Shown here piece by piece: positions 1-8,942 of a DNA stretch of 64,000 nucleotides (positions within the stretch are counted from its first letter, which is position 1; every line of letters starts with the position of its first letter). The DNA comes from JACKHO01 sp041398745. Lineage in GTDB: Bacteria; Planctomycetota; Planctomycetia; Planctomycetales; Planctomycetaceae. The notes under the pieces are model-generated. The model did no database searches. It had not been told where the DNA came from and saw only the letters and a list, made by a program, of their open reading frames with translations. The DNA lies in assembly GCA_041398745.1 (NCBI GenBank), contig JAWKUB010000003.1, forward strand, positions 806,001 through 870,000. The letters are read 5' to 3'. Both the position numbers and the translations under genes were made by a program.

Positions 1-364
1 TGGCCCGAAGTTGCCCACCATTGATTTCAACTAATGCAAACAGCGATTTGACACCCGTGGAATCTGAATACTCTGCACGATATCTGTCTCCCAGCGGTTC
101 GAGCTTGATCTGGATGACAATGTCGGGTCGAGTTCCGTCGACTTTCACTGGGACAACCTTGTAGCCGGTGAGGGTCTTGGTCGCCTTGAAGTGGACGGCA
201 ACATCTTGCCCGAACAGATTGGGACGTCCATCGACTGTGCGTTCTCCTTGCTCAAATACCGTGACGTGCTCAAGAATCCAAGAACCGGACAAATCCGGTT
301 GTTGGCCGAAACACATTCGACAGAAGAAAACGAGCACGACGACAGCGGTTGCCTGAATCTTCAT
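1..364 (-). CDS. secreted small protein, TIGR03067-like (partial, runs off window)
   Basis: Function unknown. The reading frame starts at an ATG at 364 and stays open to the window edge, so the C-terminus is missing. The visible 121 residues begin with a signal peptide (MKIQATAVVVLVFFCRMCFGQ), followed by a segment starting PDLSGSWILEHV and ending ALVEINGGQLRA. The order 'L-x-G-x-W' near the start and an 'iY/F-x-G-x-L-x-x-C-F'-like region later is what the planctomycete TIGR03067 family shows, but the match is by eye and weak. It lies 130 bp downstream of another small exported protein on the same strand, so the two may be co-transcribed. It is either cargo of the integrated element or host DNA beyond it. 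Confidence 0.5.
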   Translation of the reverse strand, partial: MKIQATAVVVLVFFCRMCFGQQPDLSGSWILEHVTVFEQGERTVDGRPNLFGQDVAVHFKATKTLTGYKVVPVKVDGTRPDIVIQIKLEPLGDRYRAEYSDSTGVKSLFALVEINGGQLRA

Positions 365-494
365 TGTACAGTCTCCGTAATGAGTTTGCTTTGATCGCTG
401 ATGCGCGACAACAGATAGAGACAATCGGAGTGATTCTTCCTGGGCTTAGCGAACCGAGTTGCTCAGGTACCTCCGTTGCCGGTCCAATTTCTCC

Positions 495-1223
495 CTATTC
501 GTGATCATCGACAGGATCAGATTCAGGAGAGGGTTGTAGAACGAGCGGCACCCTCGGACCGTAGAGCCTGAGTTGCACCCGAGCGTAGTTGCTATCGTCA
601 AGGAGCGTGAGTTTGTTGGATTCACGTGGATTTGCTGGGAGTGGCAGCACAGCAGTGAACTCAGCGGTTCCCAAGTTTTCAAATCTGTGGAAGTGAAAGT
701 CGTCAATAATCGCTTCACCAAGGACGTCAGCTACCGTCATTGCCACGGGAGTAATCAACTGTGCCGAGCCGCCTGAATAAGCCGCGCCCGCAACCACGAC
801 ACAGTATCCCGAGGTACGACATGCATTCACGATCAACGTCTCCTGCGCGCTCGTCAGTTCATCGTCGTCAAGCAGATTGAATACCAGGGTGTCACCATCT
901 GTGACCTCAAATGGCAACTGAATAAATCGCTTCATGCATCCTTCAAAGTCACCACGGTTGATCGGCAATAACACCCACGTGTCCTGGGGAAACCTACTGG
1001 ATTGAACGGCGAGATAGAGTTCTGCTGTAAAGAACCAGGCCTCGCTCGCGTCAATTACGTCAACTTGCGCCGCCGGTCGCGCAGCAGCCGACGCAGTCAT
1101 CGGCGTGTGAAAGACAGGATGAAGGGAAATCACCTCTGTCGATGCTGGGCTGCTGCTTCCCACTTTGGAGCACCCAGAGCACAGGATGCACATCAGCAAA
1201 GCGTCAAGAAGGATCGATTTCAT
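495..1223 (-). CDS. putative lipoprotein, unknown function
   Basis: A 242-residue protein is read from the ATG at 1223. I chose this start rather than an in-frame start about 100 bp upstream because it places a clean lipoprotein signal at the N-terminus: MKSILLDALLMCILCSGC, with Cys in the lipobox context LCSGC. The mature part is moderately acidic and has no domain I recognise; it contains a segment with NACRTSGYCVVVAGAAYSGG and ends in a Pro/Asp-rich tail. Predicted location is membrane-anchored on the periplasmic side. The next gene downstream is also exported. No Shine-Dalgarno is obvious. Confidence 0.6.
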   Translation of the reverse strand: MKSILLDALLMCILCSGCSKVGSSSPASTEVISLHPVFHTPMTASAAARPAAQVDVIDASEAWFFTAELYLAVQSSRFPQDTWVLLPINRGDFEGCMKRFIQLPFEVTDGDTLVFNLLDDDELTSAQETLIVNACRTSGYCVVVAGAAYSGGSAQLITPVAMTVADVLGEAIIDDFHFHRFENLGTAEFTAVLPLPANPRESNKLTLLDDSNYARVQLRLYGPRVPLVLQPSPESDPVDDHE

Positions 1224-2267
1224 TGTCTGCACCGGAACGAAAAGAGGAGCGCCGAACCAGGTCGCTCCTCCAACGCCCGCCAAGGCGCGTACAGACCAAC
1301 ACTGGCCGACGCTCCCGTCTCGCAACGGGAGCGCGGTCCAAGTGCCGTGTCTGTACTTCCAAGAGCCCGAAGGCTCAGGTTGGCGGTTTTAGGAGGAGAC
1401 AACAGCTTGCCGCTCTCGCGACAATGATTTCTCATCGGGGGACTAACCCCGAATGTGGACGGTCAATTTCCCCAAGGTTTGGTTTGTTGATCGCGACCCG
1501 CACGGTGAAGGCCGCTGAATTTCGTTGCGCTGAATCATACCCTTCGACGCATCACGTCTCAATCAGACGGCATCCGCAGCGCGCTATTCGTGCTTCGATT
1601 CGCCTGTTGAACGCCGTGACTTCATTGGGATTTGGCTTCCTTACAACCCTCTCTTTTCGGGGTACTCGCTCGACTGGGGCAAACCCTGGCTACGAGATCG
1701 TGGCACTGACTGGAGCGGAACGGCTCAAGGAAGACGATTCGCACGAATCACCCAGAATCGACATTGGCGTCGCGAGATCGAACTCAAAGGAGAATTAGTC
1801 TCCAAAGTTCCGGGGAGACGGACGGGAAGAATCAGATCCCTGCACTCACGTTGTTGCTCGCCAGAGAATTGTGGAGTCGCGGTGCCCATGAAAGGTCGAT
1901 TTTGGGGGTCGATGACCTAAAGCTGTACCTGCACGGATCGCCGCCCAAGCGGACGAAAACGTTATGCCAGTCTATACTTATGGCCGAACCCGGGGCTCGG
2001 TAGCGACACGTCGGCAGTTGCCATCATCCCCGTAAACCACCAGCTGAGCGGTCTGGTTCCTCGAAAAAGGGGCACCCCCTGGTGGTCTAGCAGTCAGAAA
2101 ATCGCATTTGGGGCCCTGATCCACTTTGGTTCTGGGGCGCGTAGAATGTGGGTACTTGGGCACCTTTGTTGCTGCAACGACGCACAGTCCAGGCGTGCTT
2201 TTTACCTCACGGATTCAAATTTCACCTGCCTCCGACCCTGACCTCGCACGGGCCATTGAGCCAGGCG
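1224..2267. other. gene-poor stretch inside accessory region
   Basis: About 1 kb with no convincing gene. Overlapping frames in all directions lack recognisable motifs or good starts. Two small hairpins are visible: a 9-bp stem at 1310-1318/1325-1333 (CGCTCCCGT...ACGGGAGCG) and a 5-bp stem with a CGAA loop at 1363-1376. A plus-strand frame from about 1541 to 1921 is open but has no ATG start and no recognisable homology. The stretch looks like decayed mobile-element DNA. Confidence 0.4.
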
Positions 2268-2520
2268 TTACAGGTCGGCGATGCAGGACTGATCCTCAAT
2301 CTCCGGATGAATGTGGCAGGTCTCAGTATTTGCTGCCGGAGACTCTCGACATATTCCTCGTCCCTTAATCGCTCCAGCGCGGACCAGGAAATCCTGAGAT
2401 AACTGCTTTGGCGAATACGGGCCATCGGTCACCAAAGCAAACAAATCTCCGCCTTTGGGTAGTGAGCTACTTTGGGTAGCACATCGATAGATCAACCATC
2501 ATCCCAATCGGGAAGTTTCG
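2268..2520 (-). pseudogene. possible remnant of a PP2C/SpoIIE-type phosphatase
   Basis: On the minus strand one frame reads FPIGMMVDLSMCYPK then stops; a second frame continues with GGDLFALVTDGPYSP, and a third with WSALERLRDEEYVESLRQQI. Read together these resemble the C-terminal part of SpoIIE/RsbU-type protein phosphatases, where a 'PLG(I/L)...GD-L-L-A-L-x-TDG' block carries a metal-binding Asp and is followed by an 'ERL...' helix. No intact start or full domain is present. A short repeat (CTACCCAAAG twice near 2460-2480) sits at the apparent break. The identification is by pattern only and tentative. Confidence 0.3.
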
Positions 2521-2778
2521 CTTTTGCACTTCAGCTTGTTGGTAAACCGTGAGGGCTTGTGAGACTCCGCAGACAAGCTCACGTCGAACTGTTTGCAGGT
2601 CAACCCTGTGAGAACCGCCGGACAAAAGTAGGGTTTGCCCACTGGCGACACAAAAACACTATCCAAGAATGCTGCGGAGACGCTGGAAATGGTATCAACA
2701 AAACAGGTTGGTAGGAGGCAACCGTTACCGGTCAGACCTCACATTCGTTGGTGGTGTCAGCTTGAAGCCTTCACGGGC

Positions 2779-3348
2779 CTACGAACAGGTTTGGTGATTT
2801 TCCTCGCGGTCATCATTCAGTTGAAAACCCAGTTTGGCCTCGGCCAATGGATACAACTCACGTAGGGTCGCACAAATGTCGTCGACCAAAGGTCCTTGGA
2901 GTCTGTGGTCGGTACTCAGTTTTTCGACCATCGACTTGCCAGACCGGAGTATGCCCTGCAAAACGTAACCGTCAGCAGAGCGATCGGGAGACTTTTCGCT
3001 GACAACCAGATTACGTACCCGCGTCCACGAAGTGGCTTGCGGATACTTTAGTTGGAAAGCCTCAAACGACTCTGCCATCGCAGCAAATCGACGCACTCTT
3101 GAGATGTCCGACTTGTCGAGTTCGAGTTCCCTTGAGACTCGCTCGATCGTTCCCAAACCGTACGACTGACGCACCGTGGGATTTCCGAGCTTGTCATTGA
3201 GCATGACTCCCAGTTCGTATCGCACCTCCAGATCACGCTGAAGCTGAGGAATCCAGAGTCCTCGAAGGTCTTCAAGGAACTGGTCCTCTCCATCAACGTG
3301 AGACTGAGAGGATTTGGGGGCTGATTTTGATGCGTTCTTGTCGTTCAT
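2779..3348 (-). CDS. DUF1016 N-terminal-like protein
   Basis: A 189-residue protein starts at the ATG at 3348, preceded by a good ribosome site (GAGGAG, 7 nt upstream); the ATG 30 bp further upstream lacks one. The middle part, LRGLWIPQLQRDLEVRYELGVMLNDK followed by YGLGTIERVSRELELDKSDISRVRRF, resembles the N-terminal helical domain of DUF1016/YhcG-like proteins, where 'R..YelG..l.......yG...i..LS.dL' precedes a DNA-binding-like helix pair. The nuclease part of full YhcG proteins is absent. The N-terminus is Ser/Lys/Asp-rich and probably disordered. It is the last clear gene of the element and could be a DNA-binding accessory factor. The family call is by eye. Confidence 0.5.
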   Translation of the reverse strand: MNDKNASKSAPKSSQSHVDGEDQFLEDLRGLWIPQLQRDLEVRYELGVMLNDKLGNPTVRQSYGLGTIERVSRELELDKSDISRVRRFAAMAESFEAFQLKYPQATSWTRVRNLVVSEKSPDRSADGYVLQGILRSGKSMVEKLSTDHRLQGPLVDDICATLRELYPLAEAKLGFQLNDDREENHQTCS

Positions 3349-4202
3349 AGTGAACTCCTCGAAGCATCTCCGCAGCATTTCGAATTATCCGATTTCGGAG
3401 CCGCCAAGTCAAAACTCAAAGGCATTGGGTGATCATTGACGGCCGTCAACGATCGAGCCGTATGCCTTTGCGATGAGCGGTTCCGATTGGTTCCTATTTA
3501 CCGCGCGTGCTATTTCGAGCTGTCGCAATACAGAGGACCATGGCAGTGATTCGTTGGTCCCGATCTCAGCTCTGATGGTTACCGCAGCATCATTGTTGAG
3601 GGCGGGCAACGATTGTGGCCTGCTCGCAAATGGCAAAATTGACCCTGGATCGTCAATGAGCCTCTGTCACGAGAAGTACGACTAAGCCTGCCCTCAGCAA
3701 TTCGCGATCAAGTTCAACGGCAGCCGTCGCCTTCAGAATCAGCCCTACCGCCTGGAGACTGGTGTGTCCTTCGATACCCTTCCATCTCTTATGGCCTCGT
3801 CGGGTGCGACTGCTTAATACGAGGTTGCGGTGTCAACAAGGTGCTCATTCGCCACTCTGAGCGATGCTCGTAGATTTGCGACGAACACTTGGTTACTGCC
3901 TGTAACTAAGGGCGTCGATTGAATTCGTGAGATTTGCATTTCCCGCATCATCATGTGCAACGAGGGGCACAGACTGACTGAACCACCGATTCAACGTGAA
4001 AGTTATTAGAAAAGCGATAATTTCTGGTGGCCTGAGAATCGCTTCCGGCGGCATGCGACCCCAGTTTTTGCCATTCCCCGGGGAATCTTTGAGGGGGTGG
4101 GCATCGAGGTTGGACCGGGGGCTTGCAAGCGGCATGGACCAGACCTCCCAAGATGCAATGCTAGACTACTCTCAAAGGAGGCGTTTGACCTTGCCAAGAG
4201 TC
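3349..4202. other. intergenic stretch within element
   Basis: Some 850 bp without a gene I can support. A 67-residue minus-strand frame (3433-3636) and further minus-strand open segments around 3640-3860 (for example one reading RGHKRWKGIEGHTSLQ and ending in VTEAH) are short, have no ribosome sites and match nothing I recognise. They may be fragments of one decayed gene. Confidence 0.35.
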
Positions 4203-5330
4203 CTACCGGTACCGCTGTCGAAGGTCTTGGCACATTGAACGGTTTCCCCGGTTCCTTGAATTGTACCGGCCCGCCCCTGAACAGCGCTGCCTCCGTCCAT
4301 ACCCCTGATCTCGCAAAGCGCGGGCTGCGCGGCGGAAATCGCCGCCGTACTCCATGTGCGTGATAAAACTGAATTTCGAGTACGCAGTTTCTGGTTCAAG
4401 CTCCGGTACATTCGAACTCCAGACATACAGCAAATCGCTGCCTCCGAAACCAACCGACGCGCTGACACCATCACCCTTCCCGGGACGTGTCCAGAATTGG
4501 CAGCCGTCGTCATTCACGTCCCAGAGGGACCACCCATAGCGTTCGAGGAGATCATCCCACGACACTTGAGCACTGAAATCATCTCCAGGCTTAGAGCGAT
4601 CCAGTGGTCGTGGCTCTGACGCGGCCGAGATCGTGTGGCGGGAGACGTTGCGAGACGATCGAGGGGTTTCATCGAAAGTTCGAGAAACTGCAAAGAGCAC
4701 TTCGCGTTCGGCGGGCGTGATCTCCTGAATATCCAGCAAAGTACGCTCAGTGACATACGCATACGGGCGACCGGTAGGATGACACAATCCTGAGGAAGGA
4801 GGAATCAGGGCATATCCGCCCTCGCCACGTGTCTCAATGGCGACCTTGAGATCCACGGTGGGACTATTTTGGTCATCAGCGGTGACAGGACGTTGGGCCA
4901 GCTTTTCATTGCGGCCCAACGCCGGACACCGGTAGTAGCAGTGGAGACCAGGGCGGGGAGTCTGGACAAGTACCAGACTGTCGAGAAGGCCCGGGGCCTC
5001 GGCCCGCACACGATCGAGCCAAGGCGCAATGAGTTCTGTTTGGTCGATGTCAATCGCCTCCAGATTGCCAGAGACTCTGCCCCCAACGACGGCGATTCCA
5101 CATGAGTTACCCCAGCCACCGAACCATCGTTGGAGATGGCCTGGGGTTGGACGCATTACAGTAAACGGCGCCCAACCTCTGCGAGGCGAACCTTCAACGG
5201 CCTCACTGATCACTGGAAGCATGTTCGTTGCTGGCTGTTTTAGGCCGTTCGGTTTGATGGGAATCACCGACAAACCAGCATCCACGTAAGCCTTTGAAGC
5301 CTCCAGCGTGTTGTTCGGAATTACAGTCAT
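4203..5330 (-). CDS. bifunctional DNA primase/polymerase (Prim-Pol) protein
   Basis: This probable 375-residue primase-polymerase makes primers for, or extends, element DNA. The N-terminal Prim-Pol domain (about residues 10-190) is recognisable from SVIPIKPNGLKQP, the catalytic acid pair in EAIDID (D94, D96), the substrate-binding PGLHCYY (H130) and the late block IETRGEGGYALIPPS (E166). The C-terminal part (about 255-360) has the helper-domain pattern seen in phage and plasmid primases: WDDLLERYGWSLW, FWTRPGKGDGVSA and GGDFRRAARALRDQGYG. It lies downstream of the DUF927 ATPase on the same strand with a 197-bp structured gap. A primase next to a helicase-like ATPase is the usual replication pair of integrative elements. 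Confidence 0.85.
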   Translation of the reverse strand: MTVIPNNTLEASKAYVDAGLSVIPIKPNGLKQPATNMLPVISEAVEGSPRRGWAPFTVMRPTPGHLQRWFGGWGNSCGIAVVGGRVSGNLEAIDIDQTELIAPWLDRVRAEAPGLLDSLVLVQTPRPGLHCYYRCPALGRNEKLAQRPVTADDQNSPTVDLKVAIETRGEGGYALIPPSSGLCHPTGRPYAYVTERTLLDIQEITPAEREVLFAVSRTFDETPRSSRNVSRHTISAASEPRPLDRSKPGDDFSAQVSWDDLLERYGWSLWDVNDDGCQFWTRPGKGDGVSASVGFGGSDLLYVWSSNVPELEPETAYSKFSFITHMEYGGDFRRAARALRDQGYGRRQRCSGAGRYNSRNRGNRSMCQDLRQRYR

Positions 5331-5411
5331 GGTTGCAGTCCTTAATCAAAATGCGATGGGAACACCGTCGGAACTAGGTAACACGTTTCCAGGAAGTGAT
5401 TTGAGCTCAAG

Positions 5412-5509
5412 AGTTCACAGTCCCGGCTTCTGGACACCTCAGCGGTCAGCAGATTTGTGTAGACAGAGGAGGTCGTGTAAAGAGTCGTCTCTTTACGGAA
5501 CTGTGAACT
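5412..5509. repeat. nested inverted repeats between primase and DUF927 genes
   Basis: The outer arms AGTTCACAG (5412-5420) and CTGTGAACT (5501-5509) are perfect reverse complements 80 bp apart. Inside them a perfect hairpin GTAAAGAG-tcgt-CTCTTTAC lies at 5477-5496. No T-tract follows the hairpin on the minus strand, so it is not a simple intrinsic terminator. Position between the primase and ATPase genes would fit a replication or regulatory site of the element, which is inference. Confidence 0.5.
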
Positions 5510-5527
5510 TCATTACCCAAGACGACT

Positions 5528-7906
5528 CTAAGTTATTGGTGGCGCAAAAGTTGGACGAGTTCTCTCCGAGTTCCCTCTCGGTTCCCCTACTGGAATGGAA
5601 ATCATTAACTCGCTTCCCACCATGATCTGATCAATGGCTCCCCATTCGATGGCAACCGCAGAGGATTTGATTCCATCAATCGAGATCTTAAGTGTCTTTC
5701 TTGTGTCGTTCGTCTGCAGCCATCCGTTTTCTTGCCAGTGACCAAGTACGGCCTTGGTTGAAAAGCCGTGGTTCCTCAGAACGTCGTCTAAGAAAAGCGG
5801 GGACACCGCAAGACATTCAGGGCGGTTAGTGCCTTGAACTTTCCAGCGTCCCAGCCATCCTCCGTGCGGAGCCTCCTGACGGCTACCTGGTCCACCTTTG
5901 AAGCGATACGACTGACTATGCGCCCAGTCGATAATGAACCGCATGGCCGTCAACCCTTGATCAGCTTCGTCAGCACCAGCGGTCAGTTCACCCCAAAGTC
6001 CTGCGATCGTGTCCTGGTATGAAAATGGAATTGGAATCGCCGAATGGGCCAAGTGCCCCGCCAATTCCAGTACGGCGAAGTATGACGCCATCCGACTCGC
6101 AACAGTATTTGTTCCCGCGAGTTGGGTGTATCGCCGCCGCGCCTCGGTATACGAATCTCTCCATTCGGGCCAGTCGTTCTGGTTGTCGACAAGATACTGC
6201 ACAAAACGAGGCCCCGCGTGGCCGTAATTCTCGCTGATCAGTTCTCGCAGATCGATAACACCATTCACGGGATCTGCATGCCCAGAGAATGGGCTTCCCC
6301 AAAGCCCGACGACGCGAGCGTGACTCCCACCATCGCGTGAGAAACTCGTAATAGGCTCTTCTCCGCTGCTAATCATGATTGTTCGGATGCCGCGCGTAGC
6401 AGCGAGCCCTCGGACCGATCCCCTGCCACGTCCACCACCGTTGGTAATTCGGTAGACTGTATCGACTATTTGGCTGGTATCCTTAGCAACCTTCGTGTCG
6501 TCGACGATGATGGGAATCCCGTTACAGAGGGCAGCCGCGCGTTCGATAAAGATCGGAGTTGTGTCCCAACTTCGCATGACGGGATGATGATCACCAGCGT
6601 GGAGGACGGGGTTGCCCCAAACCGAAGCAGCAAGCATCTGTGCGGTCGTCTTTCCAACCGACGTCCGCCCGTCGAGGCTGACCACGAAATTAGGAGCATT
6701 CACGACATGCAGCAGTGGTGTTGCGAGTGACGCGTAGAATGTCATCAGGACACGAGCACAAGGCTGAACGATCGCAATAGCTTCCAACCACCGATTGAAG
6801 TCTCCGTGCGAATGGACGCCGGCCGCGACACGCTCATCACCCTCGTCGTCTCCCAGGAAGGAAAGTTGTGAGGCCGTCTGCTCGTCGTCTGGAGTTTGGT
6901 TCCGCGTGATCGGTTGATGACCGCAAAGAAAAACATGGCCTCCATCCGTCGCAAACCACCCCATGCGATTCGCGATTCGTGAACATGGGAGGATGTTGAG
7001 ATTCTCCCGTTCAAAGTCGTTTAGATACCCGATGATGACTGTCGCGTTGTTCGAGGTGACCGGCAACCCCTTGGTCGCGAGCTTGACAATTGCCGCTATG
7101 TTGGAAATCTGTTCACGTTCGCAAATATGTGACAGCCACTCACCCCGACGTTCCCACATCAACTCAACTGAATGATTTTGGCTCTCGATGTTCTGGTATA
7201 CCCGAGAAATCAGCAGGCGGCATGGAATAGAGAATCCACCATCTGTTGACTCAATACCGTTCTCGGTCAAGCTCCATGCACTTGGAACTCGGAGAGGAAC
7301 GGAGCAGGGTACAGTCTCCCAAACGTCAAGGACCAGCCTTGCCCCCTCGCCCACATGGCTTGCCAAAAGCTGTCGCCGAATCCGAAGGGCCTGGTCGGCG
7401 AAATGCGATGCTCGCAGGCCTGTGTTTCCCCGACGACGCAGTTGTTCAACGATGTCACTGCATCGGATTCGGATGCCTGAGTCACTCTCCGTGATCGCCG
7501 CGATCTCGACCAGAAGATCGGTCACCCGCGTGATCATGGGTGCCCCCTGTTGCTCCAGCAGTAGCAGACCAGCTTGGAATAGGTTTGGTGACTGTCCACC
7601 GGAGCTGAAGCTCACCAAGGTACTGCGACTCTGCTGCGTGAGCAGGGATAATTGCTGAAGCACGGCAATACGACTTTCCTGATCAATGCCAAGGATTGCG
7701 CTTGCGTCAATCATGCAGTGTGAAGCGGTCGATGCTTGCGCTTGAAGTCCTGCGACGTACTCCTGTGATCTAATTTGAGCGAGCGTTACCTCGATTTGTT
7801 GGCCGTCGACTTGAAAGGTAATCGTCGGTGGGCCAGCGAGGTCGGTGTTGCGGTTGTTGGGAGAATAACTGCTGTCAGGGCTCTGCGTGTTTGGTATATT
7901 TGTCAT
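5528..7906 (-). CDS. DUF927 domain P-loop ATPase (helicase-like)
   Basis: This 792-residue protein is read from the ATG at 7906, preceded by AAGGATC; a longer frame upstream has no ribosome site and overlaps the neighbouring gene's spacer. The C-terminal half carries the DUF927 pattern: WFATDGGHVFLCG, then a Walker A box GRTSVGKTT (about 413-421) in the context VVSLDGRTSVGKTTAQMLAA, and a Walker B-like IPIIVDDT (about 464-471). DUF927 proteins are found with primases in phages and integrative elements and are thought to act as replicative helicases. The N-terminal 350 residues are not recognised. The downstream Prim-Pol gene supports a replication role. Confidence 0.82.
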   Translation of the reverse strand: MTNIPNTQSPDSSYSPNNRNTDLAGPPTITFQVDGQQIEVTLAQIRSQEYVAGLQAQASTASHCMIDASAILGIDQESRIAVLQQLSLLTQQSRSTLVSFSSGGQSPNLFQAGLLLLEQQGAPMITRVTDLLVEIAAITESDSGIRIRCSDIVEQLRRRGNTGLRASHFADQALRIRRQLLASHVGEGARLVLDVWETVPCSVPLRVPSAWSLTENGIESTDGGFSIPCRLLISRVYQNIESQNHSVELMWERRGEWLSHICEREQISNIAAIVKLATKGLPVTSNNATVIIGYLNDFERENLNILPCSRIANRMGWFATDGGHVFLCGHQPITRNQTPDDEQTASQLSFLGDDEGDERVAAGVHSHGDFNRWLEAIAIVQPCARVLMTFYASLATPLLHVVNAPNFVVSLDGRTSVGKTTAQMLAASVWGNPVLHAGDHHPVMRSWDTTPIFIERAAALCNGIPIIVDDTKVAKDTSQIVDTVYRITNGGGRGRGSVRGLAATRGIRTIMISSGEEPITSFSRDGGSHARVVGLWGSPFSGHADPVNGVIDLRELISENYGHAGPRFVQYLVDNQNDWPEWRDSYTEARRRYTQLAGTNTVASRMASYFAVLELAGHLAHSAIPIPFSYQDTIAGLWGELTAGADEADQGLTAMRFIIDWAHSQSYRFKGGPGSRQEAPHGGWLGRWKVQGTNRPECLAVSPLFLDDVLRNHGFSTKAVLGHWQENGWLQTNDTRKTLKISIDGIKSSAVAIEWGAIDQIMVGSELMISIPVGEPRGNSERTRPTFAPPIT

Positions 7907-8022
7907 TGGTTGATCCTTATAAGACTTATCAGCCGAAATGCGGCTCGGCGGGTATGGTCCGTCGAGCCGTTCTCTTTTTGTTTTTGGAAATCGTCCCGTA
8001 ATGCAAGAAGTCATCATCGGGG

Positions 8023-8448
8023 CTACTGCGGGTATTCCTCACAGATGATGGACACGCCCTTCGCTTCGAGTTGATTGATCAGTAACCATCGACTATTGAC
8101 GGATTGCGTGATCTGCTCGACGGACCGGATGACGATGCAGTTGATCCGTCCGTCTTCAATGTCCTTCAAAAGTCGGGCGAGTTCGGGAGGTAAGGTCGCG
8201 GAAACGGTTCGCAGCACATCTCCGTAATGGCCTGCAATAATCCAGCGTGCCTCAACTTGCTCGTTGCTTAATTTGACGAGCCGTTCGAGCCGCTTGTGTT
8301 GGCGACCAACTTGTCGCTTGGTCGGTCCGCACGCGTACAATCCGCAGTTCATCGTGCGAAGCCCTGAATCCCCAGGGCAGATTGCCTCCAAGAACACAAA
8401 GTCGTCGATCGGTCCTTCTGGAACATCATTCTCTCTAGACGTAGTCAA
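8023..8448 (-). CDS. serine-recombinase-fold protein lacking catalytic residues
   Basis: A 141-residue protein matches the N-terminal resolvase domain of serine recombinases but not the rest. I place the start at the TTG at 8448 because AAGGAG lies 6 nt upstream; the longer frame starts without a ribosome site. Residues 36-56 (GLYACGPTKRQ...Q...LERLV) align with the usual 'GYARVSTDRQ...Q...L', but the active-site Arg is Cys40 and the nucleophile Ser is Pro42. The later block, normally 'DRLSR', reads EQITQ (111-115), so both downstream Arg are Gln. The hydrophobic core (LARLLKDIEDGRINCIVI...GVSIICEE) is well kept. It therefore folds like a resolvase but should not cut DNA. It lies between DUF1580 and DUF927 genes. 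Confidence 0.75.
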   Translation of the reverse strand: MTTSRENDVPEGPIDDFVFLEAICPGDSGLRTMNCGLYACGPTKRQVGRQHKRLERLVKLSNEQVEARWIIAGHYGDVLRTVSATLPPELARLLKDIEDGRINCIVIRSVEQITQSVNSRWLLINQLEAKGVSIICEEYPQ

Positions 8449-8536
8449 TGTTTTCTCCTTAAAGAAATGTGGGAGTGGAATGTGTGCTGGGCGCACGAGT
8501 TAACGAAAGGACGAAACCACTTAGCACAACCGGGAT

Positions 8537-8845
8537 TTACCACCCGGAATCCTGGAGCGATTGATCCGCATCTTTGTGCGATTGCCGCTTAGATGCCGGT
8601 GGCATGCAGGCTTCAGTTCCTTCAGCGTGCGCGGTCAGACGCCCTGTGAACCGGGCAAATGCCTCATGGCTGGTGTGCCAGGCGCCTCCGACTTTGACGG
8701 CTTCAAGCCGGATGCCATTCAGGCCACGACTCCGCCAACGGTGAATAGTCGCCACGTGAACTGGGCGGTCACCGCGACGGCAGGGGAGTGAACGAGCTAG
8801 CTCAGTGAACGTGATGAGTTTCTCATCATTGACGTCGATAGGCAT
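8537..8845 (-). CDS. DUF1580 protein, excisionase-like winged helix
   Basis: A 102-residue DNA-binding protein starts at the ATG at 8845 (MPIDVNDEKLI). The block LITFTELARSLPCRRGDRPVHVATIHRWRSRGLNGIRLEAVKVGG is the typical DUF1580 pattern, with a MerR/excisionase-like helix-turn-helix ending in a wing, found mainly in planctomycete integrated elements next to tyrosine integrases. The C-terminal 35 residues are polar and variable. The expected role is control of excision or of element genes. A direct repeat TACGTT-N4-TACGTT lies 60 bp upstream of the start. Confidence 0.85.
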   Translation of the reverse strand: MPIDVNDEKLITFTELARSLPCRRGDRPVHVATIHRWRSRGLNGIRLEAVKVGGAWHTSHEAFARFTGRLTAHAEGTEACMPPASKRQSHKDADQSLQDSGW

Positions 8846-8905
8846 GTTTTCGTCTCGCAAATCAAGAGGTTTCGTTGCGAGGGAAAGCTAGTTGACGCAA
8901 TCAGA

Positions 8906-8921
8906 TACGTTCACGTACGTT
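8906..8921. promoter_or_regulatory. candidate operator: direct repeat TACGTT-N4-TACGTT
   Basis: Two perfect TACGTT copies are spaced by CACG, giving a 10-bp period, in the 97-bp gap upstream of the DUF1580 gene. OmpR/PhoB-type winged-helix proteins commonly bind tandem direct repeats with about 10-11 bp period, and such a protein is encoded by the adjacent upstream gene. The link is inference. Confidence 0.4.
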
Positions 8922-8942
8922 TTGGATAGGCTTTTGAATAGG

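Noticed and set aside
1310..1333. 9-bp stem hairpin considered as terminator
   Set aside because: No T-run on either side and no gene ends there.
1541..1921. Open plus-strand frame containing RRDFIGIWLPYNPLFSGYSL
   Set aside because: No ATG start, no ribosome site and no family I recognise; may be a decayed fragment but cannot be supported as a gene.
1..4200. Second attachment site (copy of the tRNA-Arg 3' end)
   Set aside because: No stretch resembling the T-arm plus CGGGGGT end was found; short ATTCGAAC-like matches occur only by chance inside genes.
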